Assembly (NCBI GenBank): GCA_964580235.1
Contig: CAZOJY010000012.1
Location: forward strand, 1-45,729
DNA length: 45,729 nt
Origin: G020348385 sp964580235
GTDB taxonomy: Bacteria > Acidobacteriota > Aminicenantia > Aminicenantales > Aminicenantaceae
Direction: 5' to 3'
Of the stretch, positions 6,954 through 15,060 are shown in pieces (position 1 is the stretch's first letter; each line of letters begins with the position of its first letter). The notes below the pieces were generated by a model that worked only from the letters and a program-made list of their open reading frames with translations, made no database searches and had not been told where the DNA came from. The translations under genes and the position numbers were made by a program.

Positions 6954-8069
6954 ATGCCCAGGTACAAAATTGCGGTCCTGCCAGGCGATGGCGTCGGCAG
7001 AGAGGTGATCGAGGCAGCCATGTGTGTGCTGGAAAAAATGAGCCTTGATGCCGAATATGTGAAAGGAGATATCGGCTGGGAGTTCTGGTGTCGAGAAGGG
7101 AATCCTCTTCCCGAGCGGACCATCGAATTGCTGAAGGGAACGGACGTTTGCCTCTTTGGCGCCATTACGTCCAAGCCGAAAGAAGATGCTCTCAAAGAAC
7201 TCCATCCTGATTTGTGTGATAAAGGATATTCTTATTTCAGTCCGATCGTGCGGCTGCGTCAGGAATTCGACCTTTATACTAACCTCAGGCCCTGTAAAGC
7301 CTATCCGGGCAATCCACTCAATTACCGCGATGATATCGATTTGGTCATTTTCCGGGAAAATACCGAAGGGATGTATGCCGGGGTGGAGTTTCATCCCTTA
7401 CCTGAAGAGGTGCGCAAAGCCTTGCTCCTCCATCCCAAGATGAGAAGGTTCCAGCATGTTCCGGCAGAGGAAATAGCTCTTTCCACCAGAATAATGACGA
7501 AAAAGGCCTGCACCAGAATTTGCCGACGGGCCTTTGAATATGCAAGGATAAACAGTCGCAGATCTGTTACGATTGTGGAAAAGCCGAATGTTCTCAGGGA
7601 AACAGGGGGGCTCATCCTAGATATTGCCAGGAACATGTCTAAAGAATATGGGGATATCGAGTTTTGGGAAGCCAATGTGGATGCTATGGCCATGTGGCTG
7701 GTAAAAAATCCTCAAGACTATGATGTCCTGGTGGCTGAAAATCTGTTCGGGGATATCATCTCGGATCTTTCGGCCCAGCTTGTCGGGGGCTTGGGGTTTG
7801 CCTGTAGCGGAAATATCGGGGATGATTATGCGGTGTTCGAGCCGACGCATGGATCAGCACCGAAATATACGGGGATGTACAAAATAAATCCCATAGCTAT
7901 GTTATTGGCCGTCAAGATGATGTTGGAGTGGTTAGGAGAAAGAGAAATGGCTTCCCGATTGGAAAAAGCCGTTGCGTCTGTCATCCAGGAGGGAAAGGTC
8001 AGAACGTACGATCTCGGAGGGAGTTCTACGGCTTTGGATGTTGCTAATGCAGTCGCAGAACGTCTATAA
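6954..8069 (+). CDS. Isocitrate/isopropylmalate-type beta-decarboxylating dehydrogenase (371 aa)
   Basis: The start at 6954 is set by AAAGGAGG just upstream and by the family-typical YKIAVLPGDGVG. The catalytic residues of the family are present: the tyrosine in RENTEGMYAG, the lysine in VEKPNVLR, and aspartates in NVDAMAMW and ENLFGDIISDL. The substrate helix reads FSPIVRLRQEFDLY (S96, I98, R102), so the isocitrate-type serine and arginine are kept while the usual asparagine is isoleucine. The cofactor loop is HGSAPKYTG; a KY pair there is typical of NADP-dependent isocitrate dehydrogenases, while LeuB has DI. An isocitrate to 2-oxoglutarate reaction fits the operon. A homoisocitrate-like substrate is an alternative. 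Confidence 0.82.
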   Translation: MPRYKIAVLPGDGVGREVIEAAMCVLEKMSLDAEYVKGDIGWEFWCREGNPLPERTIELLKGTDVCLFGAITSKPKEDALKELHPDLCDKGYSYFSPIVRLRQEFDLYTNLRPCKAYPGNPLNYRDDIDLVIFRENTEGMYAGVEFHPLPEEVRKALLLHPKMRRFQHVPAEEIALSTRIMTKKACTRICRRAFEYARINSRRSVTIVEKPNVLRETGGLILDIARNMSKEYGDIEFWEANVDAMAMWLVKNPQDYDVLVAENLFGDIISDLSAQLVGGLGFACSGNIGDDYAVFEPTHGSAPKYTGMYKINPIAMLLAVKMMLEWLGEREMASRLEKAVASVIQEGKVRTYDLGGSSTALDVANAVAERL

Positions 8070-8082
8070 TTGTATCTGACTT

Positions 8083-8099
8083 GTGGCTTCCTGAGCCAC
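8083..8099 (+). other. Stem-loop in the 121-base gap before the second dehydratase
   Basis: GTGGCT (8083-8088) and AGCCAC (8094-8099) form a perfect 6-bp stem with a 5-base loop. It could protect or divide the operon transcript between the dehydrogenase and the second dehydratase pair. No T-run follows, so it is not a typical terminator. Confidence 0.4.
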
Positions 8100-8190
8100 T
8101 TCCATGCCGCAACATTAATGTAAGAGTGGGAAGGGTTTGCTTGACTTGTGGACAATCTAGAGACAAGAGCATCTGAGTAAAGAGCTGAAA

Positions 8191-9405
8191 ATGCCAAAAA
8201 CTATCATCGAACAAATCATCCAAACTCACACTTCTGATGAAGCTGTAGCGGGGAAAATCGTCTGGATGGATCTGGACATCCGGTCAGCGCGGGATTTTGG
8301 CGGTGCCAATGTCGTGAAAAACTTCGAGAGAGAATACGGAAATGATTCCGTGGAGGACAGAACCAAGACATTTTTCACGTTTGATCTATGTGCTCCTCCC
8401 TCTTTGCTCAAATATGCCGACAATCAGCAGACGTGCCGGGATTTTGCCCGAAAACACGGCATAAAGGTTTTTGATATAGACCGGGGAATCGGTTCTCATG
8501 TGCTTATCGAAGAGGATTTGGCCTTAGCCGGAACAACTGTGGTTGGGACGGACAGTCATCTAAATATTCTTGGAGCAGTTAATTGTTTTGGCCAGGGGAT
8601 GGGGGATGTAGATATCACATTTGCTTTTAAAACTGGAAAGACGTGGTTTGAAGTGCCAGAAACTCTTCGGGTCGAGATCAGGGGGACAATCTCATCTGAA
8701 GCCTCTGTCAAGGATTTGACGCTTTATATTCTGAAAAAATTGGACACGAAAAAAGCAGCGTTAAAGGCGGTTGAATTTTTTGGCGGGGCAGTGAAGGGCC
8801 TTTCATTGGATGAGCGCATCACCCTCTGCAGTATGGTAACCGAGATGGCCGGAATCATCGGCTTTGTTCCTGAATCCACCGTAGATCTGGGTGAAGAGGG
8901 CCAGAATGCAAAGGCCGAGTATACCGATTCTGTTGCCATCGATGTCACAGGGTTAACCCCTCAAATTGCAGCCCCTCCATCTCCTGAGAATGTTTTTGCT
9001 GTATCCGAGCTCAGAGGTACAGACATCGATTCCGGCTTTATTGGGTCCTGCACCAATGGCCGGACTGAGGATTTGGCTGCGGCTGCCCGAGTTATAAAAG
9101 GACGGAAAATCAGAGAAGGGATCATGCTCAAGATTGTACCGGCTACCAGACGTGTGTATGAAGAAGTTCTCGACCAAGGAATCCTCGAGACTTTGTTTTC
9201 CTGCGGAGCCATCATCAGCAATCCCGGATGCGGGGGGTGTGCCGAGGGACATATCGGGCTGACTGGTGAAGGGGAGGTGCAAATCAGCACTGGCAACCGA
9301 AATTTTGCTGGTAAACAGGGCAAGGGTAAAACATATCTGGCGAGTCCTGAGGTAGTTGCGGCTTCCTGTGTGGCCGGCCAAATCATCAGCCCGAAGGATT
9401 TGTGA
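8191..9405 (+). CDS. Divergent aconitase/LeuC-family large subunit 2 (404 aa)
   Basis: This is a second iron-sulfur hydro-lyase large subunit. Cluster cysteines are kept in GSCTNGRTED and NPGCGGCAEGH, and D121-S122-H123 (GTDSHLNILGAV) is present. Other catalytic positions differ from subunit 1: the D-H pair becomes D65-L66 (TFDLCAPP), and the histidine of GICHQV becomes S102 in GIGSHV. The threonine after DSH is leucine. This points to an altered substrate or mechanism rather than a spare aconitase. Possible roles seen elsewhere in the superfamily include methylmalate or dimethylmalate-type dehydratases, but I cannot name one from sequence. It is followed after one base by its small subunit. 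Confidence 0.75.
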   Translation: MPKTIIEQIIQTHTSDEAVAGKIVWMDLDIRSARDFGGANVVKNFEREYGNDSVEDRTKTFFTFDLCAPPSLLKYADNQQTCRDFARKHGIKVFDIDRGIGSHVLIEEDLALAGTTVVGTDSHLNILGAVNCFGQGMGDVDITFAFKTGKTWFEVPETLRVEIRGTISSEASVKDLTLYILKKLDTKKAALKAVEFFGGAVKGLSLDERITLCSMVTEMAGIIGFVPESTVDLGEEGQNAKAEYTDSVAIDVTGLTPQIAAPPSPENVFAVSELRGTDIDSGFIGSCTNGRTEDLAAAARVIKGRKIREGIMLKIVPATRRVYEEVLDQGILETLFSCGAIISNPGCGGCAEGHIGLTGEGEVQISTGNRNFAGKQGKGKTYLASPEVVAASCVAGQIISPKDL

Positions 9406-9406
9406 C

Positions 9407-9952
9407 ATGAGAGAATTGAGCATTTCAGGAAAAATTTGGATTCTTTTAGATAAAAAAGGGAATCTCATTGAAAATATTGATACCGATCAAATTTTTCACA
9501 ATGCCTATCTCCATATCACCGAGCTCAAAAAAATGGGACAGCACGCATTGGGCAACCTGGAGGGATGGCAGGATTTTGCTCACAAATCCAGACCTGGGGA
9601 CATTCTTGTTGCAGGCCGAAATTTTGGGGCAGGCTCTTCCCGCCAGCAAGCGGTGGATTGTTTTATATCCCTGCGGATTGGAGCGATCCTCTCTACGTCT
9701 TTCGGAGCCATCTACTTCCGGAATGCAGTTAATTCGGGTTTTCCTGTATTGAGATCTCCAGAAATCTCACAGCTCGTAAAAAAAGGAAAGCTCGCGACAG
9801 GAGATGAGATCCGAGTGTTTTTGCTTTCCGGTAAAGTACAAATCGTAAACAAGAAGGCCTCGTGTCACATTCTTCCTATGAGCAGGGTTCAGCGCGATAT
9901 TTATAAGGCAGGGGGACTTTTCAATTACAGGAAAACCTGGCACCATGATTGA
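9407..9952 (+). CDS. Aconitase/LeuD-family small subunit 2 (181 aa)
   Basis: This swivel-domain partner of the preceding divergent large subunit starts one base after that stop codon. It contains NIDTDQIFHNAYLH (the counterpart of NTDxI in LeuD), RPGDILVAGRNFGAG, the GAGSSRQQA loop (GCGSSREQA in the first pair) and SFGAIYFRNAVNSGFPVL. The segment after TDQIF (HNAYLH) is unlike the PGKYTY of the first small subunit, again suggesting another substrate. Its C-terminus overlaps the tsaB start by 8 bases, so the metabolic operon and the tRNA-modification genes may share a transcript. Residues before NIDTDQ include a KIWILLDKKGN strand typical of the fold. Confidence 0.78.
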   Translation: MRELSISGKIWILLDKKGNLIENIDTDQIFHNAYLHITELKKMGQHALGNLEGWQDFAHKSRPGDILVAGRNFGAGSSRQQAVDCFISLRIGAILSTSFGAIYFRNAVNSGFPVLRSPEISQLVKKGKLATGDEIRVFLLSGKVQIVNKKASCHILPMSRVQRDIYKAGGLFNYRKTWHHD

Positions 9953-10640
9953 GAAAGATGCCCTTATTCTCAGTGTGGATACGACCACGCCAACAGGAAG
10001 TGTTGCCCTTTTAAAAGGCCCTTTGCTTTTGGCCGAAGTCAATCAAGTTTCCTCAACCACGTATTCTGAGCGTCTTCTTCCGGCCATTCAATTTTTACTC
10101 AAATCTAATGGGCTCGAAATTCAGGATATGGCAGGATTTGCTGTGGCTGTAGGCCCTGGCTCTTTTACAGGAATAAGGATTGGGCTGAGTACGGTCAAAT
10201 CATTTGCTTTTCCTTCTGGTCGGCCGATTGCGCCCGTTTCTACACTGACAGCGCTGGCGAGAAAAATTCAACCTCCGCGGAATCGGTTGATTTGTCCCAT
10301 TCTCGATGCCAAAAAAAACGAGGTTTACGCAGCCCTTTTTGAATCGAAACAAGAAGGATTCCAGAAGCTTATCCCGGAGGGCGCCTACTCGCCGGATGTT
10401 CTGTTTTCTCGCCTGCCGGCTCATCGTATCATTTACTTTATCGGCAGTGGTGTGGATGTTTGCCGGCCGGTTCTTTTTCGTTATTTACAGGATAAGGCGA
10501 GATTTTCCAGAAGAACTCCCTTTATCGCCTATGAAGTTGGGCTAATCGGTTATGAAATGCTCCAAAAGAGCAGGGGAAAAAATATTCACGAGATAGAACC
10601 CCTCTATTTACGCAAATCTCAGGCGGAGGAAAAACATTAG
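9945..10640 (+). CDS. tsaB: tRNA threonylcarbamoyladenosine biosynthesis protein TsaB
   Basis: TsaB is the inactive-homologue partner of TsaD and is needed for the t6A37 modification of ANN-decoding tRNAs in the cytoplasm. The protein is 231 aa, a normal length. The N-terminal ASKHA fold is clear (LILSVDTTTPTGSVAL), followed by TYSERLLPAIQFLL and the signature VAVGPGSFTGIRIGLS, with ILDAKKNEVYAALFE in the middle. It overlaps the upstream dehydratase small subunit by 8 bases. rimI follows immediately, an arrangement common in bacteria (tsaB-rimI). Confidence in the family is high. Confidence 0.93.
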   Translation: MIEKDALILSVDTTTPTGSVALLKGPLLLAEVNQVSSTTYSERLLPAIQFLLKSNGLEIQDMAGFAVAVGPGSFTGIRIGLSTVKSFAFPSGRPIAPVSTLTALARKIQPPRNRLICPILDAKKNEVYAALFESKQEGFQKLIPEGAYSPDVLFSRLPAHRIIYFIGSGVDVCRPVLFRYLQDKARFSRRTPFIAYEVGLIGYEMLQKSRGKNIHEIEPLYLRKSQAEEKH

Positions 10641-11115
10641 AAAATCGAATCTTCCTCAGGAATCCTATTTTCTGAGACATATGGACGAAAAAGACCTTCC
10701 TTTTGTTTTGGAGATAGAGATCATGTCTTATCCCAACCCCTGGCATCTTTCTTCTTTTAAAGGTGAGATAGAGAACAACCCGATATCCAATCCATACGTG
10801 ATTGTTTTTAAACCATTGAACAAGATCATAGGGTATGTCATCTATTGGCATATAAGAAACGAAGTTCAGATCAGCAATATTGCTATCTCGCCCGACTACA
10901 GACAGATGGGAGTGGGAGAAGGAGCGCTCAAAAAGGTGTTGGTTGAGATACGCCACAAGGGGGTTGAGTTTGTTTTCCTGGAGGTCAGACCTTCCAATCT
11001 TGTCGCTCGTTGCCTGTATGAAAAGATGGGCTTTGCGATGTTAGGCCTGAGAAGGGGATATTACCATAATCCCTCCGAGGATGCCATCGTCATGGGGAAA
11101 AGCCTTTCTCAATAG
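10636..11115 (+). CDS. rimI: Ribosomal-protein-alanine N-acetyltransferase RimI, probable ATT start
   Basis: This is a GNAT acetyltransferase. The acetyl-CoA site appears in ISNIAISPDYRQMGVGEGAL (QxxGxG/A), followed by FLEVRPSNLVARCLYEKMGF, the RimI hallmark. The first ATG (10681) would begin at MDEKDLPFVLEIE and delete the first beta strand. The frame is open upstream, and the residues YFLRHMDEKDL match the usual RimI N-terminus. No ATG, GTG or TTG lies in this stretch. ATT at 10636 overlaps the tsaB stop (ATTAG) and has GGAGG 6 bases upstream, so I place the start there, giving 159 aa. A CTG at 10672 is the other option. RimI acetylates the N-terminus of ribosomal protein S18. Confidence 0.85.
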   Translation: MRKSNLPQESYFLRHMDEKDLPFVLEIEIMSYPNPWHLSSFKGEIENNPISNPYVIVFKPLNKIIGYVIYWHIRNEVQISNIAISPDYRQMGVGEGALKKVLVEIRHKGVEFVFLEVRPSNLVARCLYEKMGFAMLGLRRGYYHNPSEDAIVMGKSLSQ

Positions 11116-11840
11116 TTGACCTTGATCAAGCAAAGGCCTTGAGGCTTTGCGGTCGGACTGGCGAGAGTCCTCTTGCGGTCTTCAAAAAGATCGTCGATGA
11201 TATCTGGCGGCCTTTTTCCCCTTCCTATTTCTAAAAGAGTTCCTGCCATGGTTCTCACCATATATCTCAAAAATCCGCTCGCTTCTACCGTGTAGATGAT
11301 TTCCTTTCCTTTTTGTTGAATCTCAGAGCGGCTGACTGTCCTCACGGGATACAAAAGCCGGTTGGATGAAAAGGGAGTGAAATCAGCTTCCCTTATGAAT
11401 TTTACGGCGGCCCTTTTCATCCCATCCAAATCCAGATGGTAAGGCCAATAAAGGGCATAACGAAGGAGGAACGGACTGATGTTTTTCGCATTGAATATCC
11501 GATACTGGTATACTTTGGACAGAGCCATTTTTCTGGCGTGAAAGTTTCTATCGACTTTCTTTAGAGTTGTAATACGGATATCCTGGGGGAGGAGAGAATT
11601 CATGGCTCGGCGAAGCTCTCCTTCAGAGAGCCTCAAGTGAGCCTTGAAGTTTGCCACCTGGGCGAGGGCATGAACGCCTGCATCCGTTCTGCCGGCTCCT
11701 AAAACAGGGATGTGTTTTTTTGCAATTTTAATTAGAGCTTTCTCTAGGCTCCCCTGAATGGTTTTTTTCTTCGGTTGCCTCTGCCAGCCGTGATAGTCTG
11801 TTCCGTCGTAGCTGATTTCAATTTTGTAATTTTCAACCAT
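11109..11840 (-). CDS. truA: tRNA pseudouridine synthase A TruA
   Basis: TruA makes pseudouridine at positions 38-40 of the tRNA anticodon arm. The 243-aa protein starts at 11840, where AAGGAG lies upstream and the family N-terminus YKIEISYDGTDYHGWQRQP begins. The catalytic aspartate sits in GAGRTDAGVHALAQV, with FHARKMALSKVYQYRI and FLRYMVRTMAG further on, all TruA landmarks. Its 3' end overlaps the convergent rimI by 7 bases. The gene upstream on the same strand (LOG-like) is 173 bases away and may or may not be cotranscribed. Confidence 0.95.
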   Translation of the reverse strand: MVENYKIEISYDGTDYHGWQRQPKKKTIQGSLEKALIKIAKKHIPVLGAGRTDAGVHALAQVANFKAHLRLSEGELRRAMNSLLPQDIRITTLKKVDRNFHARKMALSKVYQYRIFNAKNISPFLLRYALYWPYHLDLDGMKRAAVKFIREADFTPFSSNRLLYPVRTVSRSEIQQKGKEIIYTVEASGFLRYMVRTMAGTLLEIGRGKRPPDIIDDLFEDRKRTLASPTAKPQGLCLIKVNY

Positions 11841-12013
11841 TTTGTCTCCTTCTAATATTGCGAAACTCCAAGGACATATCAAGTCCTATTCAAGGGCACA
11901 TCACCGCCTGATTGGGTCTGTCCTTTGCCTCTTGAAACTGAAATATAGAGATTGGGAAAATGCAAAAAAAAACCAATTTATTTTATAGAAGAAAGAGGCC
12001 TTGAAATCTGTTT

Positions 12014-12487
12014 TCAGGATATGAGGGGGAAAAAGCCTTTGAGTGCCAGCTCGACGGCTTGTTCTGCTGTGTCCGCTTTAACCACCCCTTGGATATTCCA
12101 GGTTCCGATGCCGATGACCTTTTTCCCATATATTTTTCCGTACGCGATCTCAGTCAGGGTTCCGAACTGCCCGTCCACAGCGATAAGGACGTCCGCATTC
12201 ATGGCAACCACAGAATTACGGCTGTAGCCCATACCTGTCGCAATTGGGATATCGATGTGGGAATTGGCATCCTCATGAGAATTTCCGGGCAGGATCCCGA
12301 CTGTCAATCCCCCAGCCTTTTTGGCACCGCGGGCAGCAGCCTCCATGACACCACCTAATCCCCCACAAACCAGGATGGCTCCTTTTTCAGCAATCTCTGT
12401 TCCAACTTCAAAAGCGATCTGGCGGTACTTAGACTTGGGAGAAGCTCCTCCGATCACGCCGACCCTTATTTTATTTCTCATTTCCAT
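12014..12487 (-). CDS. LOG-like / TIGR00725-type nucleotide-binding protein
   Basis: This 157-aa protein has the Rossmann-like SLOG fold: VGVIGGASPKSKYRQIA at the start, then VCGGLGGVMEAAARGAKKAGG, TVGILPG, and AVDGQFGTLTEIAYG in the position of the PGGxGTxxE motif of cytokinin-activating LOG enzymes. The first glycine pair of that motif is replaced (DGQFGT), as in the TIGR00725 branch. LOG proteins release bases from nucleoside monophosphates; for this branch the substrate is not established. The start at 12487 is chosen because GGGGAG precedes it; longer upstream frames lack support. There is no signal peptide. Confidence 0.8.
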   Translation of the reverse strand: MEMRNKIRVGVIGGASPKSKYRQIAFEVGTEIAEKGAILVCGGLGGVMEAAARGAKKAGGLTVGILPGNSHEDANSHIDIPIATGMGYSRNSVVAMNADVLIAVDGQFGTLTEIAYGKIYGKKVIGIGTWNIQGVVKADTAEQAVELALKGFFPLIS

Positions 12488-12740
12488 AATAACTCTCCCC
12501 TTCCTCCATTGGTAAAACGACTGAGCCTCAATCATTTTCTCTTTGTCTTTAACACAGAGACAGTATATCAATTCTCTTCCTTAATGCAAAAATAACCAAA
12601 ACAACAGCTCATTATTTCTTGCCTCCAGACGGTTTCCTCCCAAACTTCCCTGGCTGTATCCGAACTCTGCTACCAATATTTACAGAGGCAGAGTTGAATA
12701 CGTGTTATAAATCCATTAAAATGCCATGGGATGAGAATTG

Positions 12741-14696
12741 ATGCGTAAAATGAAAGGTAATTTTTTTATTTTCCTTTCAATTATTTCTCTTTCTGGATGC
12801 TCGTCCCATACGGGATCAGAGCCCTGGCTGAGCCGGTTCATCGACAACCTGGATGGAGCGAATATTATCTTCAGCCCGTTGACCCAGGTTCCACACCCCC
12901 GGTCCGAGCTCAAAGGCGTTTTTCCTGCCGAGACATTTCCGCTTTTAGATTTTGGATCAGGGAATAATCCGTATGGGATCAAGAGGAAATTGAAACTGAA
13001 AGGAAGAGAAGTCAATGCCCTCTATTGTCCCCCAAAAAGCAAAATCAGCTTCAAAATAAAGCCACAGGAAAATTCGAAGTTGGATTTTGGCATCGCCATC
13101 CTCAAAAAAAGAGTTTTAGACGAATACGGTATAGAAAACATCCAGGCAAAAAGCGGTGTTACCTTTTTGGTGAATTTGGAAGCCAGCGGGAAAAGGCAAA
13201 CTATATTTCAGAAACACCTTCCACTCCCCCAAAATGGGGAGTCATTTGCGTTTCAACTATTCACGATCGATCTGCCTGACATAACAAAAGAAGTGAATAT
13301 TGTATTCACAACAGATGGGGATAATTCCATTCCTTCCTTCTGGGTGAATCCCCTATATTTTCATAAACAGGAGGAAAGCCATAACATCATACTGATATCT
13401 GTAGATACGCTCCGGGCTGATCACCTCGGATGTTATGGGTATGAAAGAGAGACCAGCCCTCATATTGATGCGTTGGCTTCTGATGGGGTGACTTTTTTGA
13501 ATGCCTATGCTTCTTCTCCTTGGACTCTGCCCTCTCATGTCAGCCTGCTGACATCCCTTCAATGCGTGAACCATCAAGTTGTGTATGAGGATGATTCCAT
13601 GGACCCTTCTATCCTGACGCTGGCCGATATCTTGAGAACGAATCAGTATTATTGCGCCGCACTCACCGGGGGAGGGTTTGTCAGTGCCAAATACGGTTTT
13701 TCCAAGGGATTTAATTCTTACAGCGATGAAGGAGGGGTTCTGCGGCAGGATTCTGCCGAGCATCTTTATCACGTCGCATCGCGCTGGCTGGAGAGGGAAA
13801 AAGATAAGGGTTTTTTTCTATTTCTTCACACATTCCAGCCGCACAGTCCCTATGCCTGTCCTTATCCCTACAAGTCGATGTTTCTGGAAAAAAAGGCCCG
13901 GTGGCGTCACCTTGATTTAATGAGTTATCTCGGGGGAATGCAGGGCATTTTTAAAGAATTGCCGGAAAAAGACAGGCAGAATATTATTGGCTTATACGAT
14001 GGAGAAATCAGATATACAGATGAAAAACTCATCGGACCACTAATCAAAAGTCTTAAGTCCTTCGATCTTTATGACAAGGCTATGATCATCTTCACCAGTG
14101 ATCACGGCGAAGAATTTTTCGAGCATCATGCCTGGGGGCATGGACACAGCTTGTATGACGAATCCCTGAGGGTTCCTATGATCATCAAATTCCCGGAGTC
14201 TCGGTTCAAAGGCCAGAGGTTCTCGGACTTCGTCTCTCTTGTAGATATTTTCCCCACTGTTTTAGAGGAAATGGAAGTCGACTATTCCCATCTCGACATA
14301 GATGGCCAAAGTCTTCTTCCTCTGATTCTGGGAAAAGAAAAAGGAGACAGAGAGTTTTTAGCAGATGTCGCTGCAAATGTTTTGGGTTCACGCATTCCTC
14401 AGAGAATCGCCATGAATAACGGAAACCTGAAGCTCATTCTTAATCAGAAAATCAGCCCTGATAACCTCCAATTTTTTGTTTATCCTCCTCCCATTTTAGA
14501 TCTTGTGGAGGTTTATGACCTGGTTGAGGATCCAGGAGAACATCAAAATATTGCCGGCACACAGTCTCTTCTTGCTAATCAGATCATCCAGAGAATTGAA
14601 GAGATCTACAAAGGGGCCCAGAAGAAAAAAAACAGAAAACTCGTTATGGACGAAGAGCTTAAAAAACAGCTAAAAGCCCTGGGTTATATACGATAG
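12741..14696 (+). CDS. Sulfatase/phosphoglycerol-transferase-like lipoprotein (651 aa)
   Basis: This alkaline-phosphatase-superfamily protein has a lipoprotein signal (hydrophobic residues 7-17, lipobox LSGC). The catalytic domain begins around residue 215: metal ligand D222 in SVDTLRADHLGCYGY, then SPWTLPSHVSLLTS, and D454-H455 in SDHGEEFFEHHAWGHGHS. At the nucleophile position a typical sulfatase has C/S-x-P-S-R; here T262-L-P-S-H is found, so formylglycine cannot form and a threonine nucleophile, as in phosphoethanolamine or phosphoglycerol transferases, is plausible. Residues 20-210 form an N-terminal domain of unknown role. The C-terminus KKQLKALGYI is typical of this subgroup. The start is ATG 12741; a TTG three bases before is less likely. 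An extended -10 (TGTTATAAA, 12703-12711) lies upstream. Confidence 0.82.
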   Translation: MRKMKGNFFIFLSIISLSGCSSHTGSEPWLSRFIDNLDGANIIFSPLTQVPHPRSELKGVFPAETFPLLDFGSGNNPYGIKRKLKLKGREVNALYCPPKSKISFKIKPQENSKLDFGIAILKKRVLDEYGIENIQAKSGVTFLVNLEASGKRQTIFQKHLPLPQNGESFAFQLFTIDLPDITKEVNIVFTTDGDNSIPSFWVNPLYFHKQEESHNIILISVDTLRADHLGCYGYERETSPHIDALASDGVTFLNAYASSPWTLPSHVSLLTSLQCVNHQVVYEDDSMDPSILTLADILRTNQYYCAALTGGGFVSAKYGFSKGFNSYSDEGGVLRQDSAEHLYHVASRWLEREKDKGFFLFLHTFQPHSPYACPYPYKSMFLEKKARWRHLDLMSYLGGMQGIFKELPEKDRQNIIGLYDGEIRYTDEKLIGPLIKSLKSFDLYDKAMIIFTSDHGEEFFEHHAWGHGHSLYDESLRVPMIIKFPESRFKGQRFSDFVSLVDIFPTVLEEMEVDYSHLDIDGQSLLPLILGKEKGDREFLADVAANVLGSRIPQRIAMNNGNLKLILNQKISPDNLQFFVYPPPILDLVEVYDLVEDPGEHQNIAGTQSLLANQIIQRIEEIYKGAQKKKNRKLVMDEELKKQLKALGYIR

Positions 14697-14706
14697 GGAG
14701 ATCCCA

Positions 14707-14796
14707 ATGGCATCTCTGTTAGGTTCTATGATCAATAAAATAAACGAAAAGGCTCAATTTTCGGATAAAGATACTTATTTGCCATTCGAGGTTTGA
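14707..14796 (+). CDS. Possible 29-aa small protein or gene remnant
   Basis: An ATG at 14707 follows AGGGAG by about 7 bases, directly after the sulfatase stop codon, and opens 29 codons (MASLLGSMINKINEKAQFSD, ending YLPFEV). The N-terminal half could form an amphipathic helix. The good ribosome-binding site is the only support. It may be the surviving 5' end of a lost glycosyltransferase-region gene. Confidence 0.25.
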   Translation: MASLLGSMINKINEKAQFSDKDTYLPFEV

Positions 14797-14822
14797 CCTC
14801 AATCCATGATTTTCTTTAAAAT
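14793..14822 (+). promoter_or_regulatory. Candidate promoter of the glycosyltransferase cluster
   Basis: TTGACC (14793-14798) and TAAAAT (14817-14822) are 18 bases apart and lie 27 bases before the first gene of the cluster at 14850. The match to sigma70 consensus is good but not perfect. Confidence 0.45.
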
Positions 14823-14849
14823 GATTTAAAAATGACAAGGGAAGGGAAA

Positions 14850-15050
14850 ATGACTGATTTTTTGGAAATCAAGTGTTTGCCGAAAGAAAAACAGAAAAAA
14901 ATTTTGGAGGAAATCGAAAAAAAAATCGCTCAAAAAATAAAAGAAGGAGTATTCTCCGAGCGAGAAATTCGTGAAATCGAACACATGAAACTCCGCCCAT
15001 TGCCCGATATTCTGGATGTTCAGAGTGTGTACGAGAAACTCAAAATTTAA
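14850..15050 (+). CDS. Small charged helical protein, 66 aa
   Basis: The family is not recognised. The ATG at 14850 follows GAAGGGAAA; an ATG six codons upstream has no better site. The product is highly charged and predicted to be mostly helical (KEKQKKILEEIEKKIAQKIK, then SEREIREIEHMKLRPLPDIL). There is no membrane segment. It is followed after 10 bases by a second helical protein and then four glycosyltransferases, so a scaffold or assembly role in surface polysaccharide synthesis is a reasonable guess, but only from position. Confidence 0.6.
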   Translation: MTDFLEIKCLPKEKQKKILEEIEKKIAQKIKEGVFSEREIREIEHMKLRPLPDILDVQSVYEKLKI

Positions 15051-15060
15051 GGAGAGTCTG

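Noticed and set aside
8141..8169. Separate promoter for the second dehydratase pair
   Set aside because: TTGACT is present, but no acceptable -10 hexamer lies 16-18 bases downstream.
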